Shown here: in pieces, positions 9,148 through 15,320 of the stretch
Position numbering within the stretch: the stretch's first letter is position 1
Layout: every line of letters begins with the position of its first letter
Assembly: GCA_016841875.1 (NCBI GenBank)
Contig: JAENYG010000030.1
Coordinates: 1 to 33,399 of the forward strand
Source: Syntrophomonas sp.
Lineage (GTDB): Bacteria > Bacillota > Syntrophomonadia > Syntrophomonadales > Syntrophomonadaceae
Length of the DNA stretch: 33,399 bases
Direction: 5' to 3'
The notes under the pieces: model-generated
Told to the model about the DNA's origin: nothing
The model's database searches: none
Seen by the model: only the letters and a program-made list of their open reading frames with translations
Position numbers and translations under genes: made by a program

Positions 9148-9456
9148 TTATTGAGTGTTGGTTGAAGATTGGTCAGGTAACATAGGAATAATTATGGTCT
9201 CTCCTTTTTTCACCAATCCCAGCTGTTCCCGGGCAATCTTCTCAATGTTTTCCGGACTGTTAACCTCGCTCATAGTATTCTGTAAATGCCCATTTTGTTC
9301 GGCCAGTTTATCTTTTTGTTGTTCTAAAATAACTTTTTGTTTATTTAAATCGTATACTGTTTTGACCCTGGGTACTATAGTGAACAGCAAAGACATAGCA
9401 ACAAAACCTACCAACAATAATTTTATTACCGGTTTTTTTTCTTTTCTTTTATTCAT
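9148..9456 (-). CDS. divIC: Septum formation initiator, FtsB/DivIC family
   Basis: DivIC is a bitopic membrane protein of the division complex with FtsL and DivIB. The protein is about 102 residues from the chosen start (MNKRKEKKP): a basic cytoplasmic N-terminus, one TM helix (about 12-30, IKLLLVGFVAMSLLFTIV), a coiled coil (about 38-65, LNKQKVILEQQKDKLAEQN) and the family signature ENIEKIAREQLGLVKKGE near the C-terminus. The start at 9456 is preferred over 9507 because GAGG lies 9 nt upstream and the longer frame lacks a site. It overlaps the end of the preceding HTH gene by 8 nt, suggesting translational coupling. Confidence 0.9.
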   Translation of the reverse strand: MNKRKEKKPVIKLLLVGFVAMSLLFTIVPRVKTVYDLNKQKVILEQQKDKLAEQNGHLQNTMSEVNSPENIEKIAREQLGLVKKGETIIIPMLPDQSSTNTQ

Positions 9457-9679
9457 CAGCATCGTCCTCGCCTGATAAAATATCAAGTATACTTCCGGGA
9501 ATAACAATAACTACTTCGTACCCTTTGGAACGTGCCCTGTTAAGCAGCGTGGAAACCGTTCCCGGACTCAGTTTTAGAATGGAAGCAATTTCACCGGTGG
9601 TTTTTCCGGATTCCTTGAGTACTACGGCCTGCTTTTCTCTATAACTTAATTTTTCTGCACCACGAATTTCTATTCTCAT
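9449..9679 (-). CDS. Small helix-turn-helix protein (sigma-70 region 4-like)
   Basis: The protein has 76 residues from the ATG at 9679 (MRIEIRGAEKLSYREKQ). The middle, LSYREKQAVVLKESGKTTGEIASILKLSPGTVSTLLNRARSK, has the spacing of a sigma-70 region 4 / LuxR-type HTH that would recognise DNA, but there is no region 2 or activation domain. The tail is acidic. AGGAG lies 2 nt from the ATG; a GTG at 9700 would add 7 residues but has no ribosome binding site. It overlaps divIC and sits between yabQ and divIC, where Bacillus has no gene. A role in controlling the local operon is a guess from position only. Confidence 0.75.
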   Translation of the reverse strand: MRIEIRGAEKLSYREKQAVVLKESGKTTGEIASILKLSPGTVSTLLNRARSKGYEVVIVIPGSILDILSGEDDADE

Positions 9680-9786
9680 AACTCCTACAATGATATCCAC
9701 AAATTTTATACATTTTATGGATAAATTAAGTACTTATTCGTTCTATAAGTATAATTTAAAACCCTTTAAAAAGCTCTAATTATTTT

Positions 9787-10236
9787 TCACTTTTCTTCGT
9801 CATGATCATCGTCTTTTCGTCTGTGGATTATCACCATTTTTTTAATCCGATATATAATATCTCGTGGGAAACAGAAAAAGACTTTAACCAGCAGCTTAAC
9901 CGCAGCTATAGTACTACCAGCCAGTTTCAGTAGAAATCCCTTACACATCCCGGATAGGGCTTGATAATAGATTACCCCCCCGATAAACAGAGCTATTAGC
10001 ACATAGGATCGCATCTCACCCTGATTTATATACAACATACCCATAAAAACTACCATGACCATCAGGACCCAGAATATTAGATCTAATATATACAGGTAAA
10101 ATTTTGCTACTCCTGCGTTTCTGATCAGCAGTTGATAATAATGCAAAATTACTGCACTGCACAATCCCAGGATCATGGTGAAAAAGAATGCTTTTAACTG
10201 AAAGAAAATGCCTGGCAAAATCCTCCTCCTCATCAA
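9787..10236 (-). CDS. yabQ: Spore cortex biosynthesis protein YabQ
   Basis: YabQ is a mother-cell membrane protein needed for spore cortex formation. The protein has up to 149 residues with TM helices at about 13-33, 46-67 and 76-97. A basic cytoplasmic segment (FPRDIIYRIKKMVIIHRRK) and an acidic tail (DDDHDEEK) follow, matching the family layout. The start is uncertain: TTG-ATG at 10236/10233 has only GGGAG very close upstream. The AGG-AGG-AGG codons that follow form a strong Shine-Dalgarno for a TTG at 10218 (MPGIFFQLK). It lies 42 bp after yabP and is presumably co-transcribed with it. Confidence 0.87.
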   Translation of the reverse strand: MMRRRILPGIFFQLKAFFFTMILGLCSAVILHYYQLLIRNAGVAKFYLYILDLIFWVLMVMVVFMGMLYINQGEMRSYVLIALFIGGVIYYQALSGMCKGFLLKLAGSTIAAVKLLVKVFFCFPRDIIYRIKKMVIIHRRKDDDHDEEK

Positions 10237-10278
10237 CTCCCAGATCAGGATACGATTAAGCTGTCCCCTCGTTTCCTG

Positions 10279-10548
10279 TTACTTCAATAATCTGGAAAGT
10301 ATGTTTTTGCCTCTAGCCTTTATATCTTTACCCTCTCGTTTGTACTCAATGTTGATTATATTGCCCTCTACTACTACTTTTCCTTGATCCAGATTTAACA
10401 TGCTAACGTGCAGCTGTTCTCCCAGCACGTATAGATAACCCATCACGGTTTCCAGGATTATCTCTTCTTCATCGAAAGTGTTAACATTTTCCACCCCCGA
10501 TATTTCCAGCGTCTTTCGATCCAATAACACAAGAGAATGTTCGGACAT
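10279..10548 (-). CDS. yabP: Sporulation protein YabP
   Basis: The protein has 89 residues and belongs to the YabP/YqfC family needed for a late, mother-cell stage of sporulation; its biochemical function is unknown. The pattern HSLVLLDRKTLEISGVENVNTFDEEEIILETVMGYLYVLGEQLHVSMLNLDQGKVVVEGNI is the beta-rich YabP fold signature. The ATG is preceded by GGAGGAGAT. It is the first gene of the yabP-yabQ pair, carries a sigma-E-like promoter upstream, and is separated from rqcP by the double repeat element (copy B). Confidence 0.93.
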   Translation of the reverse strand: MSEHSLVLLDRKTLEISGVENVNTFDEEEIILETVMGYLYVLGEQLHVSMLNLDQGKVVVEGNIINIEYKREGKDIKARGKNILSRLLK

Positions 10549-10594
10549 TTTATCTCCTCCACTCGTTTTTTCAGGCTGTTATTATTTATCACCT

Positions 10595-10623
10595 GCTGTA
10601 AGATTTGCTAATTAAAAATATGC
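10595..10623 (-). promoter_or_regulatory. Candidate sigma-E promoter of yabP
   Basis: GCATATT (10623-10617) fits the sigma-E -35 pattern KMATATT exactly. After 14 bp comes CTTACAGC (10602-10595), five of eight matches to the CATACAMT -10. In Bacillus the yabP-yabQ operon is sigma-E dependent. The boxes lie 47-75 nt upstream of the yabP ATG and outside the repeat element. Confidence 0.5.
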
Positions 10624-10659
10624 TTGGTAGGTACTTGTTTATGCCTAAAGAAAACACAG

Positions 10660-10970
10660 AAAATAAGAAACCCCCTGTTACAGGGTATTTCTTGTCTAGG
10701 CCTGTCATCTTGCCGACTTGGTCGACAATCTGTGGAATAAGAAACACCCTGTACTTAACAGGGTGTTTCTTGTTCCAGACCGATGACAGCAGCGAATCTC
10801 AGCGTTATTCCAAAAATCCCGCTCAGTCAACGTACTTAAGTACGCCTCAATCGCGGGATTTTTTCATGCCTTGATCTTCACTTCTGTCATTGGCCTGTCA
10901 TCTTGCCGACTTGGTCGACAATCTGTGGAATAAGAAACACCCTGTACTTAACAGGGTGTTTCTTATTCCA
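10660..10970. repeat. Terminator-associated palindromic element, copy B (double insertion)
   Basis: The plus-strand layout is: hairpin HP3 (10665-10693), arm copy 1 (10696-10732), hairpin HP2 (10734-10776), core (10778-10895), arm copy 2 (10896-10925), hairpin HP1 (10927-10969). HP1 and HP2 are 43 nt each and differ at a single base; HP3 is a diverged, shorter version with the same AAGAAA..CCCTG stem. HP1 includes the last codon and stop of rqcP. On the minus strand only HP3 leads into T-rich sequence (TTTCTTATTTTC), so it is probably the working terminator. Copy 1 of the arm lies between HP3 and HP2 without a core. This is the most complex copy of the family. Confidence 0.85.
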
Positions 10971-11205
10971 GGATACGATATAAGTTTTTCGCTTCACCAG
11001 CTTTAACATTATCTCTTATCTCAAGCACTTCAAAAACGGTCTTTTTATGCCCTATAAAAATAGAGATTACATCTCCTTTTTTTATATCAGTAGAAGGCTT
11101 GGCAATTCTGTCATTAACCATTACTCTCTCATGTTCTGCGAAATCTTTGGCCACGGTTCTTCGTTTTATTATTCTAGATACTTTTAGGAACTTGTCCAGT
11201 CTCAT
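10963..11205 (-). CDS. rqcP: S4-domain RNA-binding protein RqcP (YabO/HslR-like)
   Basis: RqcP binds the 50S subunit and tRNA and promotes alanine-tail synthesis with RqcH during rescue of stalled ribosomes. The protein has 80 residues, nearly all one S4 domain: MRLDKFLKVSRIIKRRTVAKDF, then VMVNDRIAKPSTDIKKGDVISI. This matches the Bacillus YabO length and its place between mazG and yabP. The ATG begins 1 nt after the HU stop codon, so translation is probably coupled. Its last codons (CTG GAA TAA) form the base of terminator hairpin HP1 of the adjoining repeat, so the element boundary lies within the gene end. Confidence 0.93.
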   Translation of the reverse strand: MRLDKFLKVSRIIKRRTVAKDFAEHERVMVNDRIAKPSTDIKKGDVISIFIGHKKTVFEVLEIRDNVKAGEAKNLYRILE

Positions 11206-11206
11206 T

Positions 11207-11479
11207 TTAATCTACGGCATCTTTTAGCGCTTTACCAGCCTTAAATGCTGGGACTCTAGCCGCAGGAATGCTTATCTCTTCACCCGTTTGCGGATTCCGG
11301 CCTTTTCTAGCCTGTCTATTTCTAACTTCGAATGTTCCAAAACCAATTAACTGAACTTTATCTCCGGTTTTCAAAGTGCCTTCTATGGTTGAAAAAAATG
11401 CATTCACAACTTTTTCAACATCTTTTTTGGTCATTCCTGTCCTGGCCGCTACTTCACTTATCAGGTCTGTCTTGTTCAA
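11207..11479 (-). CDS. hup: HU-family DNA-binding protein
   Basis: HU is a small histone-like protein that bends and compacts DNA as a dimer. The protein has 90 residues, the canonical length. The N-terminal helices ([25 protein letters not shown]) are followed by [24 protein letters not shown], which contains the DNA-inserting arm with its RNPxTG tip. The start is TTG at 11479, with GGAGG well placed. In Bacillus hbs is elsewhere; a copy between mazG and rqcP is common in Clostridia. It forms a tight pair with rqcP. Confidence 0.96.
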   Translation of the reverse strand: MNKTDLISEVAARTGMTKKDVEKVVNAFFSTIEGTLKTGDKVQLIGFGTFEVRNRQARKGRNPQTGEEISIPAARVPAFKAGKALKDAVD

Positions 11480-11582
11480 AAACTATCCCTCCTTCGCTTT
11501 TATAATATGGCTATTCGCTGTTATCCTAAATTTTCCTGCTTATTGCCAAGAAAATATTGCATAATCGCCGAATTAATGTTAA

Positions 11583-12350
11583 CTACAAGCCTTTAGCCTT
11601 GGCTTCCTCCCACAAAAGATCCATTGTTTCCAATTCCATTTCACCCATTATACCTCCGCTGGCCTTGATTTTTTCTTCAATATAATTGAAGCGGCGGATA
11701 AATTTATCATTAGTTGCCTGCAGTGCCTGTTCAGGTTCAATGTTGGTTAATCTGGCTACATTGACCATAGCGAACAGAATATCCCCCATTTCCTCCTGTT
11801 GCTCGGTATGGTTTTCTGCTCTATCGAACTCCTCGATTTCTTCTTTAAATTTCTCGATGGCGCCTTCCGGAGAAGGCCAATCAAATCCTACCCGGGCTGC
11901 CTTTTCCTGGATTTTTTCAGCTCTCATCAAGGCCGGCAGCATGGCAGGTATGCCTGCCAATACTGTCTTCTTGCCCTCCTGGCGTTTAAAATTCTCCCAG
12001 TGGTTCATCACATCTTCACTGGATTCCAGGCTCATTGATGCAAAAACATGCGGATGCCGCTCTATCATCTTATTGCTTACCGTCTCAACTATATCAGCAA
12101 AATTAAAATGTCCCGCTCTTTCGGCCAGGGCGGCATGGAATACTACCTGCAGTAATACGTCTCCCAGTTCTTCCCGCAAATCGTTCATAGAATGGTTTTT
12201 TATCGCCTCGATAACTTCATAACTCTCCTCGATTAAATATCTGGTCAGCGACTCATGGGTCTGTTCTCTATCCCATGGACATCCCTGCGGGCTGAGCAGT
12301 TTGTCCATTATTTTAATAAGCTGGTCAATTTCTTTAGCTCTGCTGTCCAT
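11583..12350 (-). CDS. mazG: Nucleoside triphosphate pyrophosphohydrolase MazG
   Basis: MazG hydrolyses NTPs to NMP and pyrophosphate, cleaning abnormal nucleotides. The 255 residues are arranged as two all-alpha MazG domains. The first carries EESYEVIEAI and EELGDVLLQVVFHAAL (EExxE ... ExxD metal site). The second carries KFKEEIEEFDRAENH and EEMGDILFAMVNVAR. This is the E. coli-like length. The Bacillus counterpart YabN has an extra N-terminal methylase-like domain that is absent here. The ATG lies about 35 nt after the spoVB-like stop. Confidence 0.95.
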   Translation of the reverse strand: MDSRAKEIDQLIKIMDKLLSPQGCPWDREQTHESLTRYLIEESYEVIEAIKNHSMNDLREELGDVLLQVVFHAALAERAGHFNFADIVETVSNKMIERHPHVFASMSLESSEDVMNHWENFKRQEGKKTVLAGIPAMLPALMRAEKIQEKAARVGFDWPSPEGAIEKFKEEIEEFDRAENHTEQQEEMGDILFAMVNVARLTNIEPEQALQATNDKFIRRFNYIEEKIKASGGIMGEMELETMDLLWEEAKAKGL

Positions 12351-12385
12351 CTGCTGTATTTACTCCTTTCTTCATAACCGATTTT

Positions 12386-13933
12386 TTACACCCGGGTAAT
12401 TCTCTTGATCATTTTTATATCAAATTCTTTTAACAATATGAGCAGTATCCCATATATACCCATGCCGACAATAATCGCCAGGAGGGTTGAAATATGAGAA
12501 TTTATATCCATCCCAACCAATGTGCCAAATACCAGTTTGACCGCTATACCCATTATTAGCGTAACGATCGATATTTTTAAGAGGCGCTTCATTTCGAACT
12601 GAATACCGGTTAGTTTTCTTAAGTAAATCATATTAAGCATTGATCCCACCAAAAAGGCGGTTACAGTACCAATAGCAGCACCTTGTATATTAAGATGGGG
12701 TACACTAGTAAGGGTGTAATTTAATATTACTTTCAATATGCCGGTAACAACTAGATTACGCATAGCTATCTCCGGCCTCCCAATACCCTGCAAACCGGCA
12801 CTGGACAGCTGAAAGGCAGCTAACACGATACATGAAAAAGCTAGTGGTTCCAGGGGTATCCCAGCTTCTGGAGTTGCATACAGCAGATCACAAATTGGAA
12901 AAGCCAGGGTAAATAATCCAGCTGCACAGGGCAGTGATATAATCATTCCGGCCCGTATTCCATAATTGATCCTTTCCCTTAATAAATAATTATCCTGCCT
13001 GGCCAAAGCTTCAGATACAGCTGGAACCAGGCTGGTAGCAATCGCTATCGTGAATATGGTAGGAAGACTGATAAGCACCGCTGCCATACCGGATAACTGG
13101 CCATATAATGCAGTTGCTTGTGAGGTGGTATAATTTAAGGCCATTAACCTCCCCGGCACAATAACCGCATCTAACATTTGCACCAGGGGTAAAACTACCG
13201 CACCGAAAGAAACTGGTATCGCCAGGGTCACCATTTCTTTGGCCAGTTCCATAGTTGAGCTGCCGCTGTACAGTAAAGGCGTTGATTCTTTTTCATTCCC
13301 CTTGAATTTATAATAAAATATCATCAATACTATGAGGCCAGCTATTCCTCCTACCACTGCTCCAAAGGTAGCCCCGGCCGCTGAGTATGCTAAACCCCGG
13401 GGGAACAGGTAAAAAGCCAGGACCAGTACCGCACTTACGCGGAACATTTGTTCAACTACCTGTGACACGGCCGTAGGAACCATAGACTGATGCCCCTGAA
13501 AATATCCCCTGAATACAGACATTAATCCGGATAATAGTATAGCTGGGGCAACGGCCATGATCGGGTAATAGGCTCGGGCATCTTTTAATACGCTTTTAGC
13601 GATAAAGCCTGCAGATTGCATGACCAGTATAGTTAATAATAAGCCGAAGAAGAACAATATAAAAAGCGATATCCGGAAGATTTTTCGGCTGTCACCCTTA
13701 TATCCAGCAGTTTCTTTTCTTGCTACCAGGACCGAAATAGCAACCGGCACCCCTGCGGTAGCCAGAGCCAGAATGGTAGTGTATATTGGATAAGCCATCT
13801 GGTACAAACCCATGCCTTCTCCTCCCAGAAGCCTGGCCAGTGGTATGCGATATATGGCTCCCAAGACTTTACTTATGGCACCGGCAATACTTAATACCAC
13901 GGCCCCCTTGAGAAAGTTCTGCCCTTTATCCAT
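12386..13933 (-). CDS. SpoVB/YabM-type polysaccharide flippase (MOP superfamily)
   Basis: The 515-residue integral membrane protein has about 14 hydrophobic segments and the MOP-superfamily N-terminus (LKGAVVLSIAGAISKVLGAIYRIPLARLLGGEGMGLYQ). SpoVB-type proteins act in cortex peptidoglycan assembly and probably flip lipid-linked precursors. Position between spoVT and mazG matches Bacillus yabM rather than spoVB itself, so I leave the symbol blank. ATG start with GGGGAGG upstream. An extended -10 promoter lies just before it and repeat copy C separates it from spoVT, so it is probably transcribed separately from spoVT. Confidence 0.93.
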   Translation of the reverse strand: MDKGQNFLKGAVVLSIAGAISKVLGAIYRIPLARLLGGEGMGLYQMAYPIYTTILALATAGVPVAISVLVARKETAGYKGDSRKIFRISLFILFFFGLLLTILVMQSAGFIAKSVLKDARAYYPIMAVAPAILLSGLMSVFRGYFQGHQSMVPTAVSQVVEQMFRVSAVLVLAFYLFPRGLAYSAAGATFGAVVGGIAGLIVLMIFYYKFKGNEKESTPLLYSGSSTMELAKEMVTLAIPVSFGAVVLPLVQMLDAVIVPGRLMALNYTTSQATALYGQLSGMAAVLISLPTIFTIAIATSLVPAVSEALARQDNYLLRERINYGIRAGMIISLPCAAGLFTLAFPICDLLYATPEAGIPLEPLAFSCIVLAAFQLSSAGLQGIGRPEIAMRNLVVTGILKVILNYTLTSVPHLNIQGAAIGTVTAFLVGSMLNMIYLRKLTGIQFEMKRLLKISIVTLIMGIAVKLVFGTLVGMDINSHISTLLAIIVGMGIYGILLILLKEFDIKMIKRITRV

Positions 13934-13961
13934 ATCTTTCCTCCCCGTTATAATGAAATCT

Positions 13962-13970
13962 ATTATATCA
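13962..13970 (-). promoter_or_regulatory. Extended -10 promoter element upstream of the SpoVB-like gene
   Basis: TGATATAAT (TGn + perfect TATAAT) lies about 28 nt before the ATG at 13933. No good -35 hexamer is seen, as expected for extended -10 promoters. The remainder of 13971-14202 shows nothing further. Confidence 0.45.
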
Positions 13971-14202
13971 CAATGAATTATCAGCTGTTATCATCGGTAC
14001 ATGACTACATCACATTATCTATGATAAAATTAATTTCCCATGCCAAAATATAAAATCAAGTGTTTGGAAACATAAACATAAACCAATTCGAATGGAAAAT
14101 GGGTTCCCCCCCTAGCCTATTATGCTTATCGCAGTGAACCTGACTTTTCTTATATATTGTATTACTTTTACCCGGCCGGCAGTAATAAATTTTCACAAGA
14201 AA

Positions 14203-14408
14203 GAAGCGATCTTAACTATTAAGAACCGCTTCAGGCCGATGACCAGAGCGAATCTCAGCGTTATTTCAATAAGCCCGCTCAATCGACGTACTTAAGTATG
14301 CCTCAATCACGGGCTTCTTTCATGCCTTGATCTTCGCTCTGGTCATCGGCCTGTCACCTTGCTAACTTGGTGGGCAATCTGAAGCGGTCTTAACTATAAG
14401 ACCGCTTC
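14203..14408. repeat. Terminator-associated palindromic element, copy C
   Basis: The plus-strand layout is: hairpin (14203-14232, GAAGCGaTCTTAA / TTAAGAaCCGCTTC), core (14233-14352), arm (14353-14380), hairpin (14381-14408, perfect 12-bp stem GAAGCGGTCTTA/TAAGACCGCTTC, loop ACTA). The two hairpins are versions of one sequence, unlike those of copies A and B. On the minus strand the lower-coordinate hairpin runs into TTTCTTG and probably serves as the spoVT terminator. The outer core stem is perfectly paired here (GACCAGAGCGAA/TTCGCTCTGGTC), with base changes that compensate relative to copies A and B. Confidence 0.85.
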
Positions 14409-14423
14409 ATAGATCCCTAGTAT

Positions 14424-14987
14424 TTATTGTTCCATTTGCTTGGCAAGAAATCCTGCAGCTGTTTCTGCTAGCTTAATTTCCATATCGCCAAGTTTCATGC
14501 CGGGCTCTTTGCTTACCAGGATTACTGCCCCAATGGGGTCTCCCTGGGTAATAATGGGGGCTATCACCTGAGATTTAAGGGTATATTCTCTATCGTCGTT
14601 TTGAATTACATGCAGGTTTTCATCATCTGGAGATTCAAGGTCATTCATTACCAGAGTAGTACGTTCCTCCAGAGCTCTTTCTACTGCCTTGCCGATAGCC
14701 TTACCCAAAAACTCACGTTTATTCGCCCCCGAGAGTGCTATGATTACATCTCTGTCAGCAATCATAGAAATGTGGCCTATGGTCTCGTGCAGCGAATCCG
14801 CATATTCTTTAGCGAAATCCCCCAGTTCTCCTATGGGAGAATATTTTTTTAATATAACTTCACCTTCCCGGTCAACAAAAATTTCCAGCGGGTCTCCCTC
14901 GCGTATACGCAATGTCCTTCGTATTTCCTTGGGGATAACAACCCTACCTAAATCATCAATCCGTCGAACAATCCCTGTTGCTTTCAA
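14424..14987 (-). CDS. spoVT: Stage V sporulation protein T (AbrB-type regulator)
   Basis: SpoVT is a forespore transcription factor that adjusts sigma-G-dependent genes. The 187 residues begin with an AbrB-type swapped-hairpin DNA-binding domain (MKATGIVRRIDDLGRVVIPKEIRRTLRIREGDPLEIFVD, about 1-48). A GAF-like ligand domain (about 56-180) follows. The start is TTG at 14987. An SD-linked ATG lies just upstream but is followed at once by TAA, giving an ATG-TAA-A-TTG arrangement. A sigma-G-like promoter is present upstream. It is separated from the spoVB-like gene by repeat copy C. Confidence 0.97.
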   Translation of the reverse strand: MKATGIVRRIDDLGRVVIPKEIRRTLRIREGDPLEIFVDREGEVILKKYSPIGELGDFAKEYADSLHETIGHISMIADRDVIIALSGANKREFLGKAIGKAVERALEERTTLVMNDLESPDDENLHVIQNDDREYTLKSQVIAPIITQGDPIGAVILVSKEPGMKLGDMEIKLAETAAGFLAKQMEQ

Positions 14988-15004
14988 TTTACATTTATCC
15001 CTCC
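14987..15004 (-). promoter_or_regulatory. Start-stop mini-ORF (ATG-TAA) at the spoVT translation start
   Basis: GGAGG (15004-15000) is followed after 5 nt by ATG (14994-14992), immediately TAA (14991-14989), one A, and then the spoVT TTG start (14987). The ATG has the better spacing to the Shine-Dalgarno; the TTG sits 12 nt away. Ribosomes could initiate on the mini-ORF and re-initiate at TTG, or the ATG could simply be inert. Confidence 0.5.
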
Positions 15005-15044
15005 TTTTTTCATAATTTGAAAATGTAGTTTTCTTTCTCAGTGA

Positions 15045-15074
15045 TAGTATATAACTGAGAATCCCCTTTTATTC
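15045..15074 (-). promoter_or_regulatory. Candidate sigma-G promoter of spoVT
   Basis: GAATA (15074-15070) fits the sigma-G -35 GHATR, and 18 bp later TATACTA (15051-15045) fits CATNHTA except for the first base. Spacing and boxes agree with the forespore sigma-G control known for spoVT in Bacillus. Confidence 0.55.
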
Positions 15075-15260
15075 ACTTTTTGCCATCTGCACACTAATTT
15101 TTTATTTTGAGCTCACTGAGCCGCTATATTTGCTTAAGATTTCTGTGCTTTTTAATTACAAATTTCTACATCTTATTGCCTCCTCTACCCGGGTTTATTA
15201 CTATATATTTCAACTTTAGCAGGCACCCTACAACCTGCTCTTTCAATATACTCCCTCAAA
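15075..15260. other. Intergenic region between mfd terminator and spoVT promoter
   Basis: No supported gene. One feature stands out on the minus strand: a strong Shine-Dalgarno (GAGGAGG, near 15180-15186) followed by ATG-TAG at about 15167-15172, so a second abortive start. With the stop read through, the frame would be about 15 codons (KFVIKKHRNLKQI). It may be a gene remnant or chance. Confidence 0.35.
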
Positions 15261-15295
15261 ATAAAAAAACTGCTGCTGCCGGAGCAGAACAGTTT
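15261..15295 (-). terminator. Rho-independent terminator of mfd
   Basis: On the minus strand an AAACTG...CTGC stem pairs with GCAG...CAGTTT around a TCCG loop and is followed by TTTTTTTATTTT. It begins about 26 nt past the mfd stop. Confidence 0.8.
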
Positions 15296-15320
15296 ATTAC
15301 TATTCAATAAGCTCATGATC

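Noticed and set aside
10660-10970. Short repeated palindromes spaced like a CRISPR array
   Set aside because: Units are hairpin-arm-core with unequal spacing and only two near-identical repeats; there are no uniform spacers and no cas genes.
13971-14202. Possible riboswitch or RNA gene in the gap before the SpoVB-like gene
   Set aside because: I found no conserved riboswitch core, only AT-rich sequence and the extended -10.
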